The notes beneath the pieces were generated by a model. That model did no database searches. It had not been told where the DNA came from and worked only from the letters and a program-made list of their open reading frames with translations. Position numbers and translations under genes: made by a program. Positions 43,513 through 53,009 of a stretch of DNA of 64,000 nucleotides are shown one piece after another. Each line of letters opens with the position of its first letter. Within the stretch, counting starts at the first letter, position 1. The DNA comes from CAVSRC01 sp963743015 (GTDB taxonomy: Bacteria > Pseudomonadota > Alphaproteobacteria > Rhizobiales > Kaistiaceae), in contig CAVUOD010000020.1 in assembly GCA_963743015.1 (NCBI GenBank), forward strand, positions 62,001 to 126,000. The letters are read 5' to 3'.

Positions 43513-43878
43513 ATGATCCGGCTGATCACACGGGGCAAGTTCACGGGGAGCCACATCAAGGGGCTGATGGAGACGCCAGAGGACCGGGAGCCGGCGATCA
43601 GGAGGCTGATCGAAGCGGTCGGCGGCAAGCTCATCAGCTTCTATTTCACCACCGGCGACCACGACTTCACGCTCATCGTGGAAGCCCCCGATGCCGAATC
43701 GATGATCGCCGGGACAATGGCGACCGCAGCAGCTGGCACGATCACCGGCATGACCACGATCAGGGCGTGGACGGCGGCGGAATTCAAGCCGGTTGCCGCG
43801 AAGGCGGCCAAGGTTGCCGCGGCCTATCGTGCCCCCGGTCCGGCGCGCCAGCTGGAAGACGCTGTCTGGTCGGGCTGA
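43513..43878 (+). CDS. GYD-domain protein, copy 2
   Basis: A 121-residue protein with the same layout as its upstream twin: MIRLITRGKFTGSHIKGLME, AIRRLIEAVGGKLISFYFTT, GDHDFTLIVEAPDAESMIAG, ITGMTTIRAWTAAEFKPVAA, plus a ten-residue longer C-terminus (ARQLEDAVWSG). About two-thirds identical to copy 1. RBS GGGAGG. Same operon as copy 1 and possibly the methyltransferase at 43947. Confidence 0.88.
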   Translation: MIRLITRGKFTGSHIKGLMETPEDREPAIRRLIEAVGGKLISFYFTTGDHDFTLIVEAPDAESMIAGTMATAAAGTITGMTTIRAWTAAEFKPVAAKAAKVAAAYRAPGPARQLEDAVWSG

Positions 43879-43946
43879 GCTCACGACGAGGGGGCGCGTC
43901 GAGCGCCCTCGCCTGCCCCATCGCCATCCTGCAAGAGAGACCGTCC

Positions 43947-44735
43947 ATGCGTGACGCGACCATCCATTTCGACGACGGCGCCACCTACGAGCAATCGGTT
44001 GGCATCTGGAGCCGGCTGGTCGGCGCCGATTTCCTCGACTGGCTGGAACCGACCCCAGGAGCGCGCTGGCTCGATGTCGGCTGCGGCACCGGCGTCTTCA
44101 CCGAGCTTCTGGTCGAGCGCTGCGCGCCGATCGAGGTGCACGGCATCGACCCGGCGGAGCCGCAGCTTGCCTTTGCGCGCGCTCGACCGGCGGGGCGCAT
44201 AGCGCTGTTCCGCAAGGGCGATGCCATGGCGCTCCCCTACGGCGCTTCCCGCTTCGACGCCGCCGTCATGGCCCTGGTGATCTTTTTTGTGCCCAATCCC
44301 GCCCATTGCATCGCCGAGATGGCGCGCGTGGTCCGCCCTGGCGGCACGGTTGCGGCCTATGCCTGGGACATCGCCGGCGGCGGGTCTGCCGTCGAGCCGG
44401 TCATGATGGAGCTGGGCGCGATCGGCCTCGCGCCGCTCAGGCCGCCGAACTATCTGGCGGCCGGCATCGAGGCCCTGGAGCAGATGTGGGCGGGCTGCGG
44501 ACTCGTGGCGACGGCGACCCGGCAATTCACGGTCCAGCGGACCTTCGCCGACTTCGCCGCCTACTGGGCGTTCGCGTCAACCGCGAACACCGTTGCCGCG
44601 GTCCTCAAGACGCTGCCCGAAAGCGAGGTCGAGCTGCTCAAGCTCAGGGTGCGCGCGCGCCTTCCCACCGACGCCGCCGGGCGCATCGTGCAGACTGCCC
44701 GCGCCAACGCGATCAAGGGGCGGCGGGCGCAATAG
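43947..44735 (+). CDS. Class I SAM-dependent methyltransferase
   Basis: A 262-residue methyltransferase. YEQSVGIWSRLVGADFLDWL leads to motif I RWLDVGCGTGVFTELLVE (about residues 38-55), motif II HGIDPAEPQLAFAR, motif III KGDAMALPYGASRFDAAVMA and post-motif MARVVRPGGTVAAYAWDIAG. It is of the UbiE/COQ5 Methyltransf_11 type. Substrate unknown. 68 bases after the GYD pair on the same strand. Confidence 0.88.
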   Translation: MRDATIHFDDGATYEQSVGIWSRLVGADFLDWLEPTPGARWLDVGCGTGVFTELLVERCAPIEVHGIDPAEPQLAFARARPAGRIALFRKGDAMALPYGASRFDAAVMALVIFFVPNPAHCIAEMARVVRPGGTVAAYAWDIAGGGSAVEPVMMELGAIGLAPLRPPNYLAAGIEALEQMWAGCGLVATATRQFTVQRTFADFAAYWAFASTANTVAAVLKTLPESEVELLKLRVRARLPTDAAGRIVQTARANAIKGRRAQ

Positions 44736-44781
44736 CCGTTTGCCAAGAAATTCCAACGTCGAAACCCGGAGGGGACAAACC

Positions 44782-45246
44782 ATGCGAACGATGATGACAT
44801 TTGTTGCAGCGTTCCTGGGCCTGGCCATTTTCTTCAGCGCAAAGGGCTATGCAGCGGACGCAGATGACGTCAAAGCCGCCGTGGACGGTTATCATGCGGC
44901 GATTGCTTCCCTTGACCTTGCCAAGATCGAGGCGGTCTGGGCCCACGACGACACGATTGTCGACAAGGAGCCCAGCGACAAGACCATCACCGTCGGCTGG
45001 GAGGGAACGAAGAAGAACTACGAGGGCCTCATCGCTGCGATCGGCGAACTCGCAATTACGCAAGCAGAAGGGCCGCATATCACCGTTCAGGGCGCCGTTG
45101 CCTGGTCGACGGGCATCGCCAAATCGGTCGCCACCACGAAAAAGGGCGATCACTTCACCAGCGATATCCTGGAAGCCGACGTCCTCAACAAGCAGGACGG
45201 ACGGTGGTTGCTGGTCTCGCACGTTGCGTCCGTCATGCCGCAGTAG
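44782..45246 (+). CDS. Exported SnoaL/NTF2-like protein
   Basis: A 154-residue protein with signal peptide MRTMMTFVAAFLGLAIFFSA to KGYAAD and an NTF2-like (SnoaL_3) domain: DVKAAVDGYHAAIASLDLAK, IEAVWAHDDTIVDKEPSDKT, VGWEGTKKNYEGLIAAIGEL, VAWSTGIAKSVATTKKGDHF, NKQDGRWLLVSHVASVMP. The fold binds small hydrophobic ligands or acts as an isomerase; role unknown. CGGAGGGG before the ATG. Confidence 0.85.
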   Translation: MRTMMTFVAAFLGLAIFFSAKGYAADADDVKAAVDGYHAAIASLDLAKIEAVWAHDDTIVDKEPSDKTITVGWEGTKKNYEGLIAAIGELAITQAEGPHITVQGAVAWSTGIAKSVATTKKGDHFTSDILEADVLNKQDGRWLLVSHVASVMPQ

Positions 45247-45381
45247 ATCACAGGCAAGATGGTTGGCCGCGAGTTTGACGTATCGGGTCGCGACGCGCCG
45301 ACATTGCTTGATCTTGTTGACTTGATCTTGTTGAAGAACTGGGTATTCCCTTTCGAAGCGTCCCCGGGGGAGGCTAAGGCC

Positions 45382-46167
45382 ATGCGTCTTGCGGGGAAAT
45401 CGATCTTCATTACGGGCGGCAGTAGCGGCATCGGGCTCGCCACGGCAATGCTGTGCGCCCGCGAGGGCGCGAAGGTGGCGATCACCGGTCGGACCCGCGA
45501 GCGATTGGACAAGGCCATCGCCAAAATAGGTGGCGGACTCGCCTTCGAGGCCGACGTTGCCGACGACGAGGCGATGGAAAAGGCCCTCGCCGGGACACAC
45601 GAGGCTTTCGGGCCAGTTGATGCCGTCTTCGCCAATGCCGGCCTGGGCGTCCTCACCGAGATAGGCAAGACAACACGTGCGGCCTTTGCGGAGACGCTCT
45701 CAATCAACGTCACCAGCGTGTTCATGACCGTCCAGGCGGCGCTGCCGCACATGCCCAATGGCGGTTCGATCATCATCAACGGCTCGGTCTCGGCCAACAT
45801 CGGGCCAACCGGACGCGCCGCCTATGCAGCGAGCAAGGGCGCGGTCCATGCGATGGCCAAGAGCCTTGCGTCAGAACTGTCGCCACGTGGCTTCCGCGTC
45901 AACGTCGTGGTGCCGGGGACAGTGGCAACGTCGATTTGGGAAGTGATCGCGCCGGACCCCGAGGCACTCGCCCGGCTCCATGCGCGGCTGGCCGCCCGCG
46001 TCCCGCTCCACCGGATGGTCAAGCCCGAGGAGGTGGCAGAGGCGGTGTTGTTTCTCGCCTCCGACGCCGCGTCCGGCATTCAGGCCGCCGAAATCGTGGT
46101 CGATGGCGGCACTACAGGCGCGCCTGCTGGTATGCCGATCTACCAGAAGGGTGTGCTGCCGGCCTGA
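45382..46167 (+). CDS. SDR-family oxidoreductase
   Basis: A 261-residue classical SDR: GGSSGIGLATAMLCA cofactor loop, FANAGLG (NAG motif), INGSVSANIG (catalytic Ser), AAYAASKGAVHAMAK with the YxxxK pair, RVNVVVPGTVATSIW, and the closing IQAAEIVVDGGTTGAP. Function within the family cannot be told. GGGGGAGG lies upstream of ATG 45382. On the same strand as the ketopantoate reductase gene that follows after 50 bases. Confidence 0.88.
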   Translation: MRLAGKSIFITGGSSGIGLATAMLCAREGAKVAITGRTRERLDKAIAKIGGGLAFEADVADDEAMEKALAGTHEAFGPVDAVFANAGLGVLTEIGKTTRAAFAETLSINVTSVFMTVQAALPHMPNGGSIIINGSVSANIGPTGRAAYAASKGAVHAMAKSLASELSPRGFRVNVVVPGTVATSIWEVIAPDPEALARLHARLAARVPLHRMVKPEEVAEAVLFLASDAASGIQAAEIVVDGGTTGAPAGMPIYQKGVLPA

Positions 46168-46217
46168 CCAGAGGAACTCCCGTTGGCTGAATAGCGAGTG
46201 CGACCTGGAGGAGGGCG

Positions 46218-47161
46218 ATGATGCGTATCGCTGTGATGGCGGCCGGTGCGCTGGGAGGCTATTTCGGGGCGCGTCTGGCCGCGGCAGGGCACGATGTGTT
46301 CTTTATCGCGCGCGGTTCCAACCTCGAGGCAATCAGGAAGAACGGTCTCAAGGTCGAGAGCGTTCATGGCAACCTCCATTTGCCCAAGCCCAATGTGACT
46401 GACGATCCTGCCGGGGTCGGCCCGGTCGATATCGTTCTGTTCGCGGTCAAGCTCTGGGACACCGAGACGGCAGCGGCGCAAGCTCACCCCCTGGTCGGAC
46501 CGCACACGAGACTGATCACGCTGCAAAACGGCGTCGACAGCATGGAGCGGATCGCCCCCATTCTCGGCACCGACACTGTGGTCGCCGGCTGCGCCTATAT
46601 TGCTGCGGCAGTATCCGCGCCCGGCGTCATCGCCCACACAAGCCCGTTTGCTCGCGTGGTCTGCGGGCGGACCGACGGTAAGCCCGACCCCCACCTCGAG
46701 GCCTTTGTCGACGCCGCCAAGCTGGCTGGACTCGACATCACGCTTTCCGACGCGATCGACAGAGAACGCTGGCAGAAATTCGTGTTCCTGGTCGGACTGT
46801 CCGGGGCGACCGCCACGACCCGTCAACCGCTCGGGCCCATCCTCAACGACCCTGACACGCGAGGATTTTTCTACAGCCTGATGTGCGAGGTGGTGGCGGT
46901 CGGCCGCGCAAAAGGCGTTTCGATACCGGAAGATTTTGCCGAGAAGAGAAATTCGCCGAAGCCTCTCCGCCCACCTTCAAGGCTTCCTTGCTGCACGATC
47001 TCGAACGCGGCAACCGGCTTGAACTCGACTGGCTCGCCGGGAAGGTGGTTGAGCTCGGGCGAGCGGTCGGGGTGGCGACGCCCGCCAACAATGCCGTCTA
47101 TGCCGTGCTCAAGCTGCACCGAATGGGCAAGCACGCCGCAGCGACCCAAGGCGCGGTGTGA
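46218..47161 (+). CDS. panE: 2-dehydropantoate 2-reductase-like (one frame break)
   Basis: About 314 residues of the ApbA/PanE family, which reduces ketopantoate to pantoate with NADPH. N-terminus RIAVMAAGALGGYFGARLAA, GVDSMERIAPILGTDTVVAG, the catalytic Lys in RERWQKFVFLVGLSGATATT, then a one-base break near 46945, and ASPPTFKASLLHDLERGNRL, ELDWLAGKVVELGRAVGVAT, PANNAVYAVLKLH to 47161. The dinucleotide motif reads AAGALGG where most relatives have GAGALGG. Both halves conserved, so the break may be an indel error. Many such genes are paralogues not involved in pantothenate synthesis. Confidence 0.85.
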
Positions 47162-47449
47162 GATGGAATGCCGGCCACTAGGTCTCCAGGACGCGGTCCG
47201 CGCGAGCCAATAACGCTCGTCCCCTCGCCTCTCTTGCTTGCTTGCCGCCCTGCGGCGCTCCTCGCCTCTTCCTCAGAATGCGGATCAGGCGCATCGGCCC
47301 TGCGAATTGGCCGTCAACTTAAGATTGCCCATCTGGAGCGCGTCGGCTAGCCTGTACAGATGAGGTCCTGATGCCGCTTGCAGGCTAATTCTCAGCCACT
47401 TTCCGTGTAATCCGCAGTCGCCGCGACTTCCCCGCAACTCGGTGCAGTC
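47162..47449. other. 288-base gap without a gene
   Basis: No open frame of convincing composition and no repeat family member was seen. It probably holds the promoter of the large membrane protein starting at 47450. Confidence 0.4.
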
Positions 47450-49503
47450 ATGAAGAATACGTTGATCTTTCTCTGCGGCCTCATGCTGTTGGGTCTTACG
47501 GGATACGCCGGAAACTCAATCTACGTCGCCCTGAAGGCACGGGCGCCGATTGAGATGAGTTGTGCCGATTACTTCCGTAATCGGCCCGATGGCATCTGGC
47601 TCAAACTCGACAATTGCCAGGTCGATTTTGAGCGGCTGGTGCAGGTCGGGCACATCGACTATTTCGCCCCGATCACCGACGACGTCGCGGCGCATCACGG
47701 CGTCCTGCTGATGCTGAAACTCTCCGAGAAGGCCGATATCGATCTCGCGTGGGACTTGTTTCTTGCCCCCGGACCGGTGGAAGCCCCCTCTCCGACCCAT
47801 ACCGGATCGGCGACCGACCACGACTCCGCCGATCTTCTGGAGCGGCTCCGGGAGCGCATGGCCCCGCGTCGTATCGAGGTCCTCTTCCGAAGCGGGTTGG
47901 ACGCCGACGACAAGGACCGCCGGACTTTGGAAACGTCGGACCTAGAATTCGAAAAGCACTGGGGAATTGTCGACGAGGGCGGTCCACCATCCCTCGTCCT
48001 GGGAATTCTGTTGCTCACACCCGGCCTCATCCTGGCCGGCCTGATCATCGCCGGACTTATCATTCTGCGCAGAGACCGGAAGACACACAGCGTATTGCTG
48101 CAAACCGTCGCGGAAGCCTCGGCCCCGGCGCAGGCGATCGTCGTCGACATCACGAAACTGGTCTCGCGTGTGCGCTCGTTGCACGTCTTCGGGTGGATCG
48201 CGCGGTTCATCCTGTTTGTGATGCTTGGCGGGAGCTTTGCGATCGTTCTGTTTTTCGAACTCTCCGATCGATTGCCAATCATGGTGCGCATCCTGATCGC
48301 GATTGCCGCCGTCTTCCTCACCACGTCGCTGTTCTTTCGCCTGCAGAATCCGCGCATCACAGCCTGGCTTGCGCTTCTCGCGATGATTTTCTATCCATCT
48401 ACGCAGTCATCGACGCGACGGCCGAAGGAGCGCCCGCGAACGAAGCGATCATAATGGCGATCGTATTCGCCGCGATATTTGCCGCGATCGTGCGCGTGTT
48501 CTTTCGGGCGCGCGCGGATATCCCGTCGCTTGAATTGCGCCACGTCGATCTGGTGCCGCGTGCATGGATATGGCGCCCAGGCTGGTTCGCCTCGGGTCGC
48601 TACTTGCCAGTGATCTATTATTTCACGTTGGGCGGCGTCTATATGACGCTCGGCGCAATCGTCATCGTCATACTGATTGCGATCGAAAAGATCATCGGCG
48701 CGTTTCTGCCGATCGGCCCGAACACGCTCGGCCTGTTCGGGGCTTCGCTCGTTAAGCCGCTGATGTATTCGGGGAGCCAGGCCGCCCGGCTGCGCCGATG
48801 CTATTCCTCGCCGGAGGCACGCGCCGTCCTGAAGCGCGACGCCCGCCCGCCGGTATTGATGCTGAGGTCATTTGCCGATGACGAACTGAGGTTTTCGGAT
48901 CAGACTACGTTCGACAACCTTTACAGCAGCGACCGCACGTTCGAGGAGATGGTCACCGACCAGCTCTGGGAGGTCGGCCCCGTGGTCGCCATCGGCCGGC
49001 CGGGGGAGAAGATTCCGCTTTCGGGCGCGGTGCGCGAATACGTCGGCAACGATTCCTGGCAGGAGCGGGTCAGAACGCTCGCCGATCAGGCCGCGCTGAT
49101 CGTCATGGTATTGGGGCCCACCGAAGGATTTGGCTGGGAGCTGAAGAACATCGCGGACAAGGGTTTTTTGCGCAAGGTCATCTTGATCATGCCGCCGCTC
49201 GCCCAAAAGAAAATCGAACGGCGCGGGGCCAGGCTGGTTTCGGAACTGGGGCTGGCCGGCGAAGCGGCGCGATTTTCACAGGTCGCGGCAGTTCCCGGCG
49301 CCTTGTGCGCAACGCTGGCGAAGAACGATATCGCGATCCTCAGAAGCAACAAGCACAGCACGCACGACTACGCGGTGGCCATACAGATCGGCATGAGGCT
49401 TGTGCGCGAGTCTTCGGCAGCTGGACTACAAGGCAATCCGGGCACCGATGCGGCTCCTTCAAGTCAATCCGCGACCGCTCCTGCCCCCGGCGACGCCGCC
49501 TGA
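47450..49503 (+). CDS. Large membrane protein with TIR-like C-terminal domain (one frame break)
   Basis: About 684 residues. Helix MKNTLIFLCGLMLLGLTGYA, an extracytoplasmic domain up to residue 175 with two Cys, then helices (LVLGILLLTPGLILAGLIIA, WIARFILFVMLGGSFAIVLF, IMVRILIAIAAVFLTTSLFF). A one-base break near 48395 is followed by further helices (AIIMAIVFAAIFAAIVRVFF, YYFTLGGVYMTLGAIVIVIL) and a cytoplasmic domain: RPPVLMLRSFADDELRF, VTDQLWEVGPVVAIGRPGEK, SWQERVRTLADQAALIVMVL, GFGWELKNIADKG. The 'LRSF..D...VAIG.P...W...V..L...A..IV....T.G..WEL..I' pattern is TIR-like. Function unknown. The two frames join within a hydrophobic helix, so one gene is more likely than two. Confidence 0.65.
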
Positions 49504-49600
49504 CGCCTGTCGCGAAGCAGCGCAGGCCGGTTCCGGCACGCTGAGAGCGTTGGCGACATGGCGTGCCACGCGCCGACCCTGGCGCCGGATCACGCCCACC

Positions 49601-50660
49601 TCAGATCACGCCGAGCTTCTTCTGCAGGCTCGAGGAGGACGTGGTGTACTGGAAGACGACCTTCTTCTCCGGGAAGACGATGTGGACGGCGGCCTGGGCC
49701 ATCAGCGCCGCCTCGTGGAAGCCGCACAGGATCAACTTGAGCTTGCCCGGATAGGTGTTGATGTCGCCGATGGCGAAGATGCCGGGCTCCGAAGTCTCGA
49801 ACTTCTCGGTATCCACGGGAATCAGGTTCTCGTTGAGATTGATGCCCCAGTTGGCGACCGGCCCGAGCTTCATGGTGAGGCCGAAGAAGGGCAGGATGCG
49901 CGTGGCAACGACCTCGCTCTCGGCGCCCGCCTTGTCCTTGACGGTGGCATGCGGTCACCTGACCGCCCTCGCCTTTCAGGCCGCTCACCTGGCCGATGGC
50001 GAGCTTCACCTTTCCGGCCTCGATCAGCGCCCTCAGCTTGTTGACGCTGTCCGGCGCGGCGCGGAACTCGTCGCGGCGATGGACGAGCGTCAGGCTTTTC
50101 GCCAGCGGCTGGAGGTTCAGCGTCCAGTCCAGCGCCGAGTCGCCGCCGCCGACGACAAGCAAGTCGTGGCCGCGATAGTCCTCCATGCGGCGCACCGCAT
50201 AGAAGACCGAGGTGCCCTCATAGGCCTCGATGCCCGGCACCGGCGGCCGCTTGGGCTGGAACGAGCCGCCGCCGGCGGCGATCACCACCACCTTGCCGAG
50301 AAAGGTGGTGCCGGCGTCGGTGGTCAGGCGGAAACGTCCGTCCGGCTGGCGTTCGAGCGTCTCGACCATCTGGGAGAGATGGAAGCTCGGATGAAAGGGA
50401 TGGATCTGCTCCATCAGCTTCTCGACCAGTTGCTGGCCGGAGATCTCGGGATAGCCGGGAATGTCGTAGATCGGCTTCTCGGGATAGAGCTCGGCGCACT
50501 GGCCGCCCGGCCGGTCGAGAATGTCGATCAGGGCGCAGCGCAGATCGAGCAGACCGAGTTCGAAGACGGCGAACAGGCCGACCGGCCCGGCGCCCACGAT
50601 GACCACGTCGGTCTCGACCACTTCGCTGCCGCCATTGCCGCTCATGCGCGTCTCGTCCAT
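49601..50660 (-). CDS. fnr: Ferredoxin--NADP reductase, thioredoxin-reductase type (one frame break)
   Basis: About 352 residues of the FNR type found in rhizobia. FAD motif VVIVGAGPVGLFAVFELG, DILDRPGGQCAELYPEKPIY (no redox-active CxxC, which separates it from thioredoxin reductase), NADPH motif DLLVVGGGDSALDWTLNL, LTLVHRRDEFRAAPDSV. After a one-base break near 49950 come ILPFFGLTMKLGPVANWGIN, EPGIFAIGDINTYPGKLKLI, LCGFHEAALMAQAAVHI and the C-terminus SSSSLQKKLGVI at 49601. It transfers electrons between NADPH and ferredoxin; a 2Fe-2S ferredoxin is at 51496. ATG 50660 is chosen; 50645 is possible. Confidence 0.88.
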
Positions 50661-50855
50661 TCCGCCAGAGATCCTTGCTGAAACTGCGGCGGACACATAG
50701 CCGCCGGGTCGCGGCGGATCAAAGCAACTTTGTTGCGAGCCGCGCTTGATCAGGAGCAAAATTCCGGTCGTATCTCAGTTTGAATTGCAGGATTGGGCTG
50801 AAAAAGGGGAACGACAGTTTCACTCGGAGGGGCGAAGCTGCCGTTCGCCGACATG

Positions 50856-51268
50856 TTAGTCGATGATATCGGAACCGTCCGACTTCAAACGGCCGAGACC
50901 ATCCTTCATCTGCTTTAGCCGTTCAGGCGAGTGCCCCTGCCACTTCGTGACTTCGGCAATGACGCGCAGCGGATCGCGGGAGCGATAGGAAAGCGTCGGA
51001 TTGCCGGGAAATTTCTTGTCCGTCAGGTTGGGATCGTCCACGATCGGCCCAGTCGGCTCCACGACATAGATCCGTTCTTGCCCATGCCGGCGGCCAGCTC
51101 GGCGCCCCAGATGGCAGCATCCAGCGTAGCCGCGAAATATACCCAGGATAGCGGCTTCGCTTGGCTGAAGTTGGACTGGTAGCCGACGGCAATCAGGTCC
51201 CCGGGTTGCAGATCGGCCCGTGTCCGATGGAAGAACGATTGTGAAAACATGCTGGCAGAAGCGGACAT
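50856..51268 (-). CDS. arr: Rifampin ADP-ribosyltransferase Arr (one frame break)
   Basis: About 137 residues, the usual length for Arr, which inactivates rifamycins by transferring ADP-ribose from NAD. QSFFHRTRADLQPGDLIAVG, YQSNFSQAKPLSWVYFAATL, DAAIWGAELAAGMG, then a one-base break near 51085 and ERIYVVEPTGPIVDDPNLTD, KKFPGNPTLSYRSRDPLRVI, AEVTKWQGHSPERLKQMKDG. The H (FFHRTRA), Y (WVYFAATL) and D (DDPNLTDKKFPGNPT) of the Arr active site are present. Base composition like its neighbours. Chromosomal arr genes are common in soil bacteria. AAGGAG precedes ATG 51268. Confidence 0.88.
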
Positions 51269-51495
51269 AGGCGCGCGGCTCCTTCGACGTCAATCGCGGG
51301 CGCTGCCATGGCACAGGGACCCCGGGTTGCCGCAAGCCCCGTCTCGGCATAGACAATGATAGTGGAGATGCGGCGACTTCCTCCTGCAGCAACTTTCGCC
51401 GACAAGCTGAGACCGGCCGGCTTGGCCAAAGACTGGCGATCGGGCGCGCTCAGCGCGCATCCGGCGAGCTCGCTTAAGCCGCCGGGCGTGAGGCT

Positions 51496-51816
51496 TCAGC
51501 CCTGGCGCTCGGGGACCGTGACGACGAGGCCGTCGAGTTCGTCGCGCACGCGGATCTGGCAGGACAGCCGCGAGGCCGGGCGGACGTCATAGGCGAAGTC
51601 GAGCATGTCCTCCTCCATCGGCTCGGGCTCGCCGACGATTTCCCGGAAGGCCTCGTCGACATAGACATGGCAGGTGGCGCAGGCGCACGCCCCGCCGCAC
51701 TCCGCCTCGATGCCCGGAACGCCGTTGCGGATGGCGTTCTCCATCACCGTGGTGCCGTTCTCCGCCTCCACTTCGTAACGCTGACCGTCGCTGGCGACGT
51801 AGGTGATCTTGGCCAT
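51496..51816 (-). CDS. fdxB: 2Fe-2S ferredoxin, adrenodoxin type
   Basis: A 106-residue ferredoxin. MAKITYVASDGQRYEVEAEN, NGVPGIEAECGGACACATCH, RPASRLSCQIRV. The cluster ligands follow C-x5-C-x2-C ... C (AECGGACACATC and LSC). The form is that of the adrenodoxin/FdxB or ISC-type ferredoxins that donate electrons to P450s or iron-sulfur assembly. A matching reductase lies at 49601, with the arr gene between. Confidence 0.92.
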   Translation of the reverse strand: MAKITYVASDGQRYEVEAENGTTVMENAIRNGVPGIEAECGGACACATCHVYVDEAFREIVGEPEPMEEDMLDFAYDVRPASRLSCQIRVRDELDGLVVTVPERQG

Positions 51817-51935
51817 TGAACCCCGAGAGAGAATGCAGAGCGGACGATGCGGGCGCAGGCGCCCGGACGAAAACCGCCGGCTCTATAGGCGATTTCCGAT
51901 GGCCCTGCCAATGCGATCCGATCGCGCGGGCAGCA

Positions 51936-52262
51936 CTATTCTGCGAGGTGGCGCGTGATCTGGCGTCTGGCCTCGGCGATCGCGGTTTCCAGCGCGACAA
52001 TCGCGACCGTATTGCCGCGCTCGACCGAACTGGCCAGGCGCGCGACCTTGAGCGCGCCCACCGCCGCCGCCGACCCGGCCAGCCCATGGGCGATCTTGCG
52101 CCGGTCATCGGCGTTTTCGGCCGCCTTGAGACGGGCCAGTTCGCTTGCCGAGCGCGTCAGGAAGATGCCCAGCACTTCGCGTTCCAGGTTCGGATCGCCA
52201 CCGGTCTGCGCGCGCAACACGGAAAGATCGACGGCTGGGTCTTCTTGCGCCTGGCCGGCCAC
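51936..52262 (-). CDS. Hpt-domain phosphotransfer protein
   Basis: A 108-residue helical protein. LRAQTGGDPNLEREVLGIFL, SELARLKAAENADDRRKIAH and KIAHGLAGSAAAVGALKVAR contain the Hpt signature HxLxGSAxxxGA with the phosphorylated His at about residue 58. Stand-alone Hpt proteins carry phosphate between receiver domains of hybrid kinases and response regulators. No partner is adjacent; CckA at 20.5 kb normally uses ChpT instead. Confidence 0.82.
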   Translation of the reverse strand: MAGQAQEDPAVDLSVLRAQTGGDPNLEREVLGIFLTRSASELARLKAAENADDRRKIAHGLAGSAAAVGALKVARLASSVERGNTVAIVALETAIAEARRQITRHLAE

Positions 52263-52369
52263 CGTGTTGGTTCACTCGTACTCATCGGCAAAATTACCAA
52301 TACTTCTGCCGCCACTGGCCTCCCGCACCTAATCTTTAGGCGGCTTGGAGCCCAGGCGGGCCAGGAATC

Positions 52370-52729
52370 TTAATTTATCGTTAACGACGTTTTTGAGGCC
52401 GTCCCTACGCACCGCCCTCGCCGCCCGGCGGCGGACTTGCCGAGGACGGCGTATCCGGCCGGCGTCAGCTTGCAGACCAGCCAGTCGGGTTTCGTCGGAT
52501 TGGCGAACCACGGTTCGGCCCACCCCTTGGCAATGCAGGATTCGACGGTTTTCCGGTCGATTCCGGCCCCGTTTCGGTCGAACAGGGGAAGCTTGCCGCC
52601 GGGCTGATCGAGGCCGAGGGCGAGGTATCTTTTCTGGGCTTCGGTCGGGCGCAGCGACGGCCGGGGATCGACGCCCCGCTTTACCGGCACGTTAACAGCT
52701 TCGTTCGAAGCTCTTGGACGCTCCGCCAT
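52370..52729 (-). CDS. Conserved hypothetical protein
   Basis: A 119-residue protein: MAERPRASNEAVNVPVKRG, SLRPTEAQKRYLALGLDQPG, KLPLFDRNGAGIDRKTVESC, IAKGWAEPWFANPTKPDWLV, CKLTPAGYAVL. The second half (TVESCIAKGWAEPW ... KLTPAGYAVL) looks like a small winged helix. The family is unknown to me. Divergent from the giant coiled-coil gene at 53010. Confidence 0.6.
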   Translation of the reverse strand: MAERPRASNEAVNVPVKRGVDPRPSLRPTEAQKRYLALGLDQPGGKLPLFDRNGAGIDRKTVESCIAKGWAEPWFANPTKPDWLVCKLTPAGYAVLGKSAAGRRGRCVGTASKTSLTIN

Positions 52730-53009
52730 AGGGGGTTCACCAAGCCCGGGAAACGACGCCGACCGCTGCGTTTTCTTGTTCCTCTGCCTTCAATGTGCCA
52801 TTAGGATACCTTAGCGGCAAGGGTGTGGAGGCCACCCAGGATCGGCATGTGCCGATTCGCTGTAGCGGCGGCGGGCCGCGGGAGGGGAGCGGCAGGGCGG
52901 CCGAGGTCGCAAAGCCTATCTTCCCGGGAACGTTTTCCGCATGCATGCCGGGCTTGTATCGCCCGGTAAGCGGCCGACAAGGTTATGAGTACGGACGCGA
53001 GGCGGACCA

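Noticed and set aside
51193..51429. Possible small gene between arr and ferredoxin
   Set aside because: The frame overlaps the start of arr, which has strong family evidence, and has no ribosome-binding site or family.
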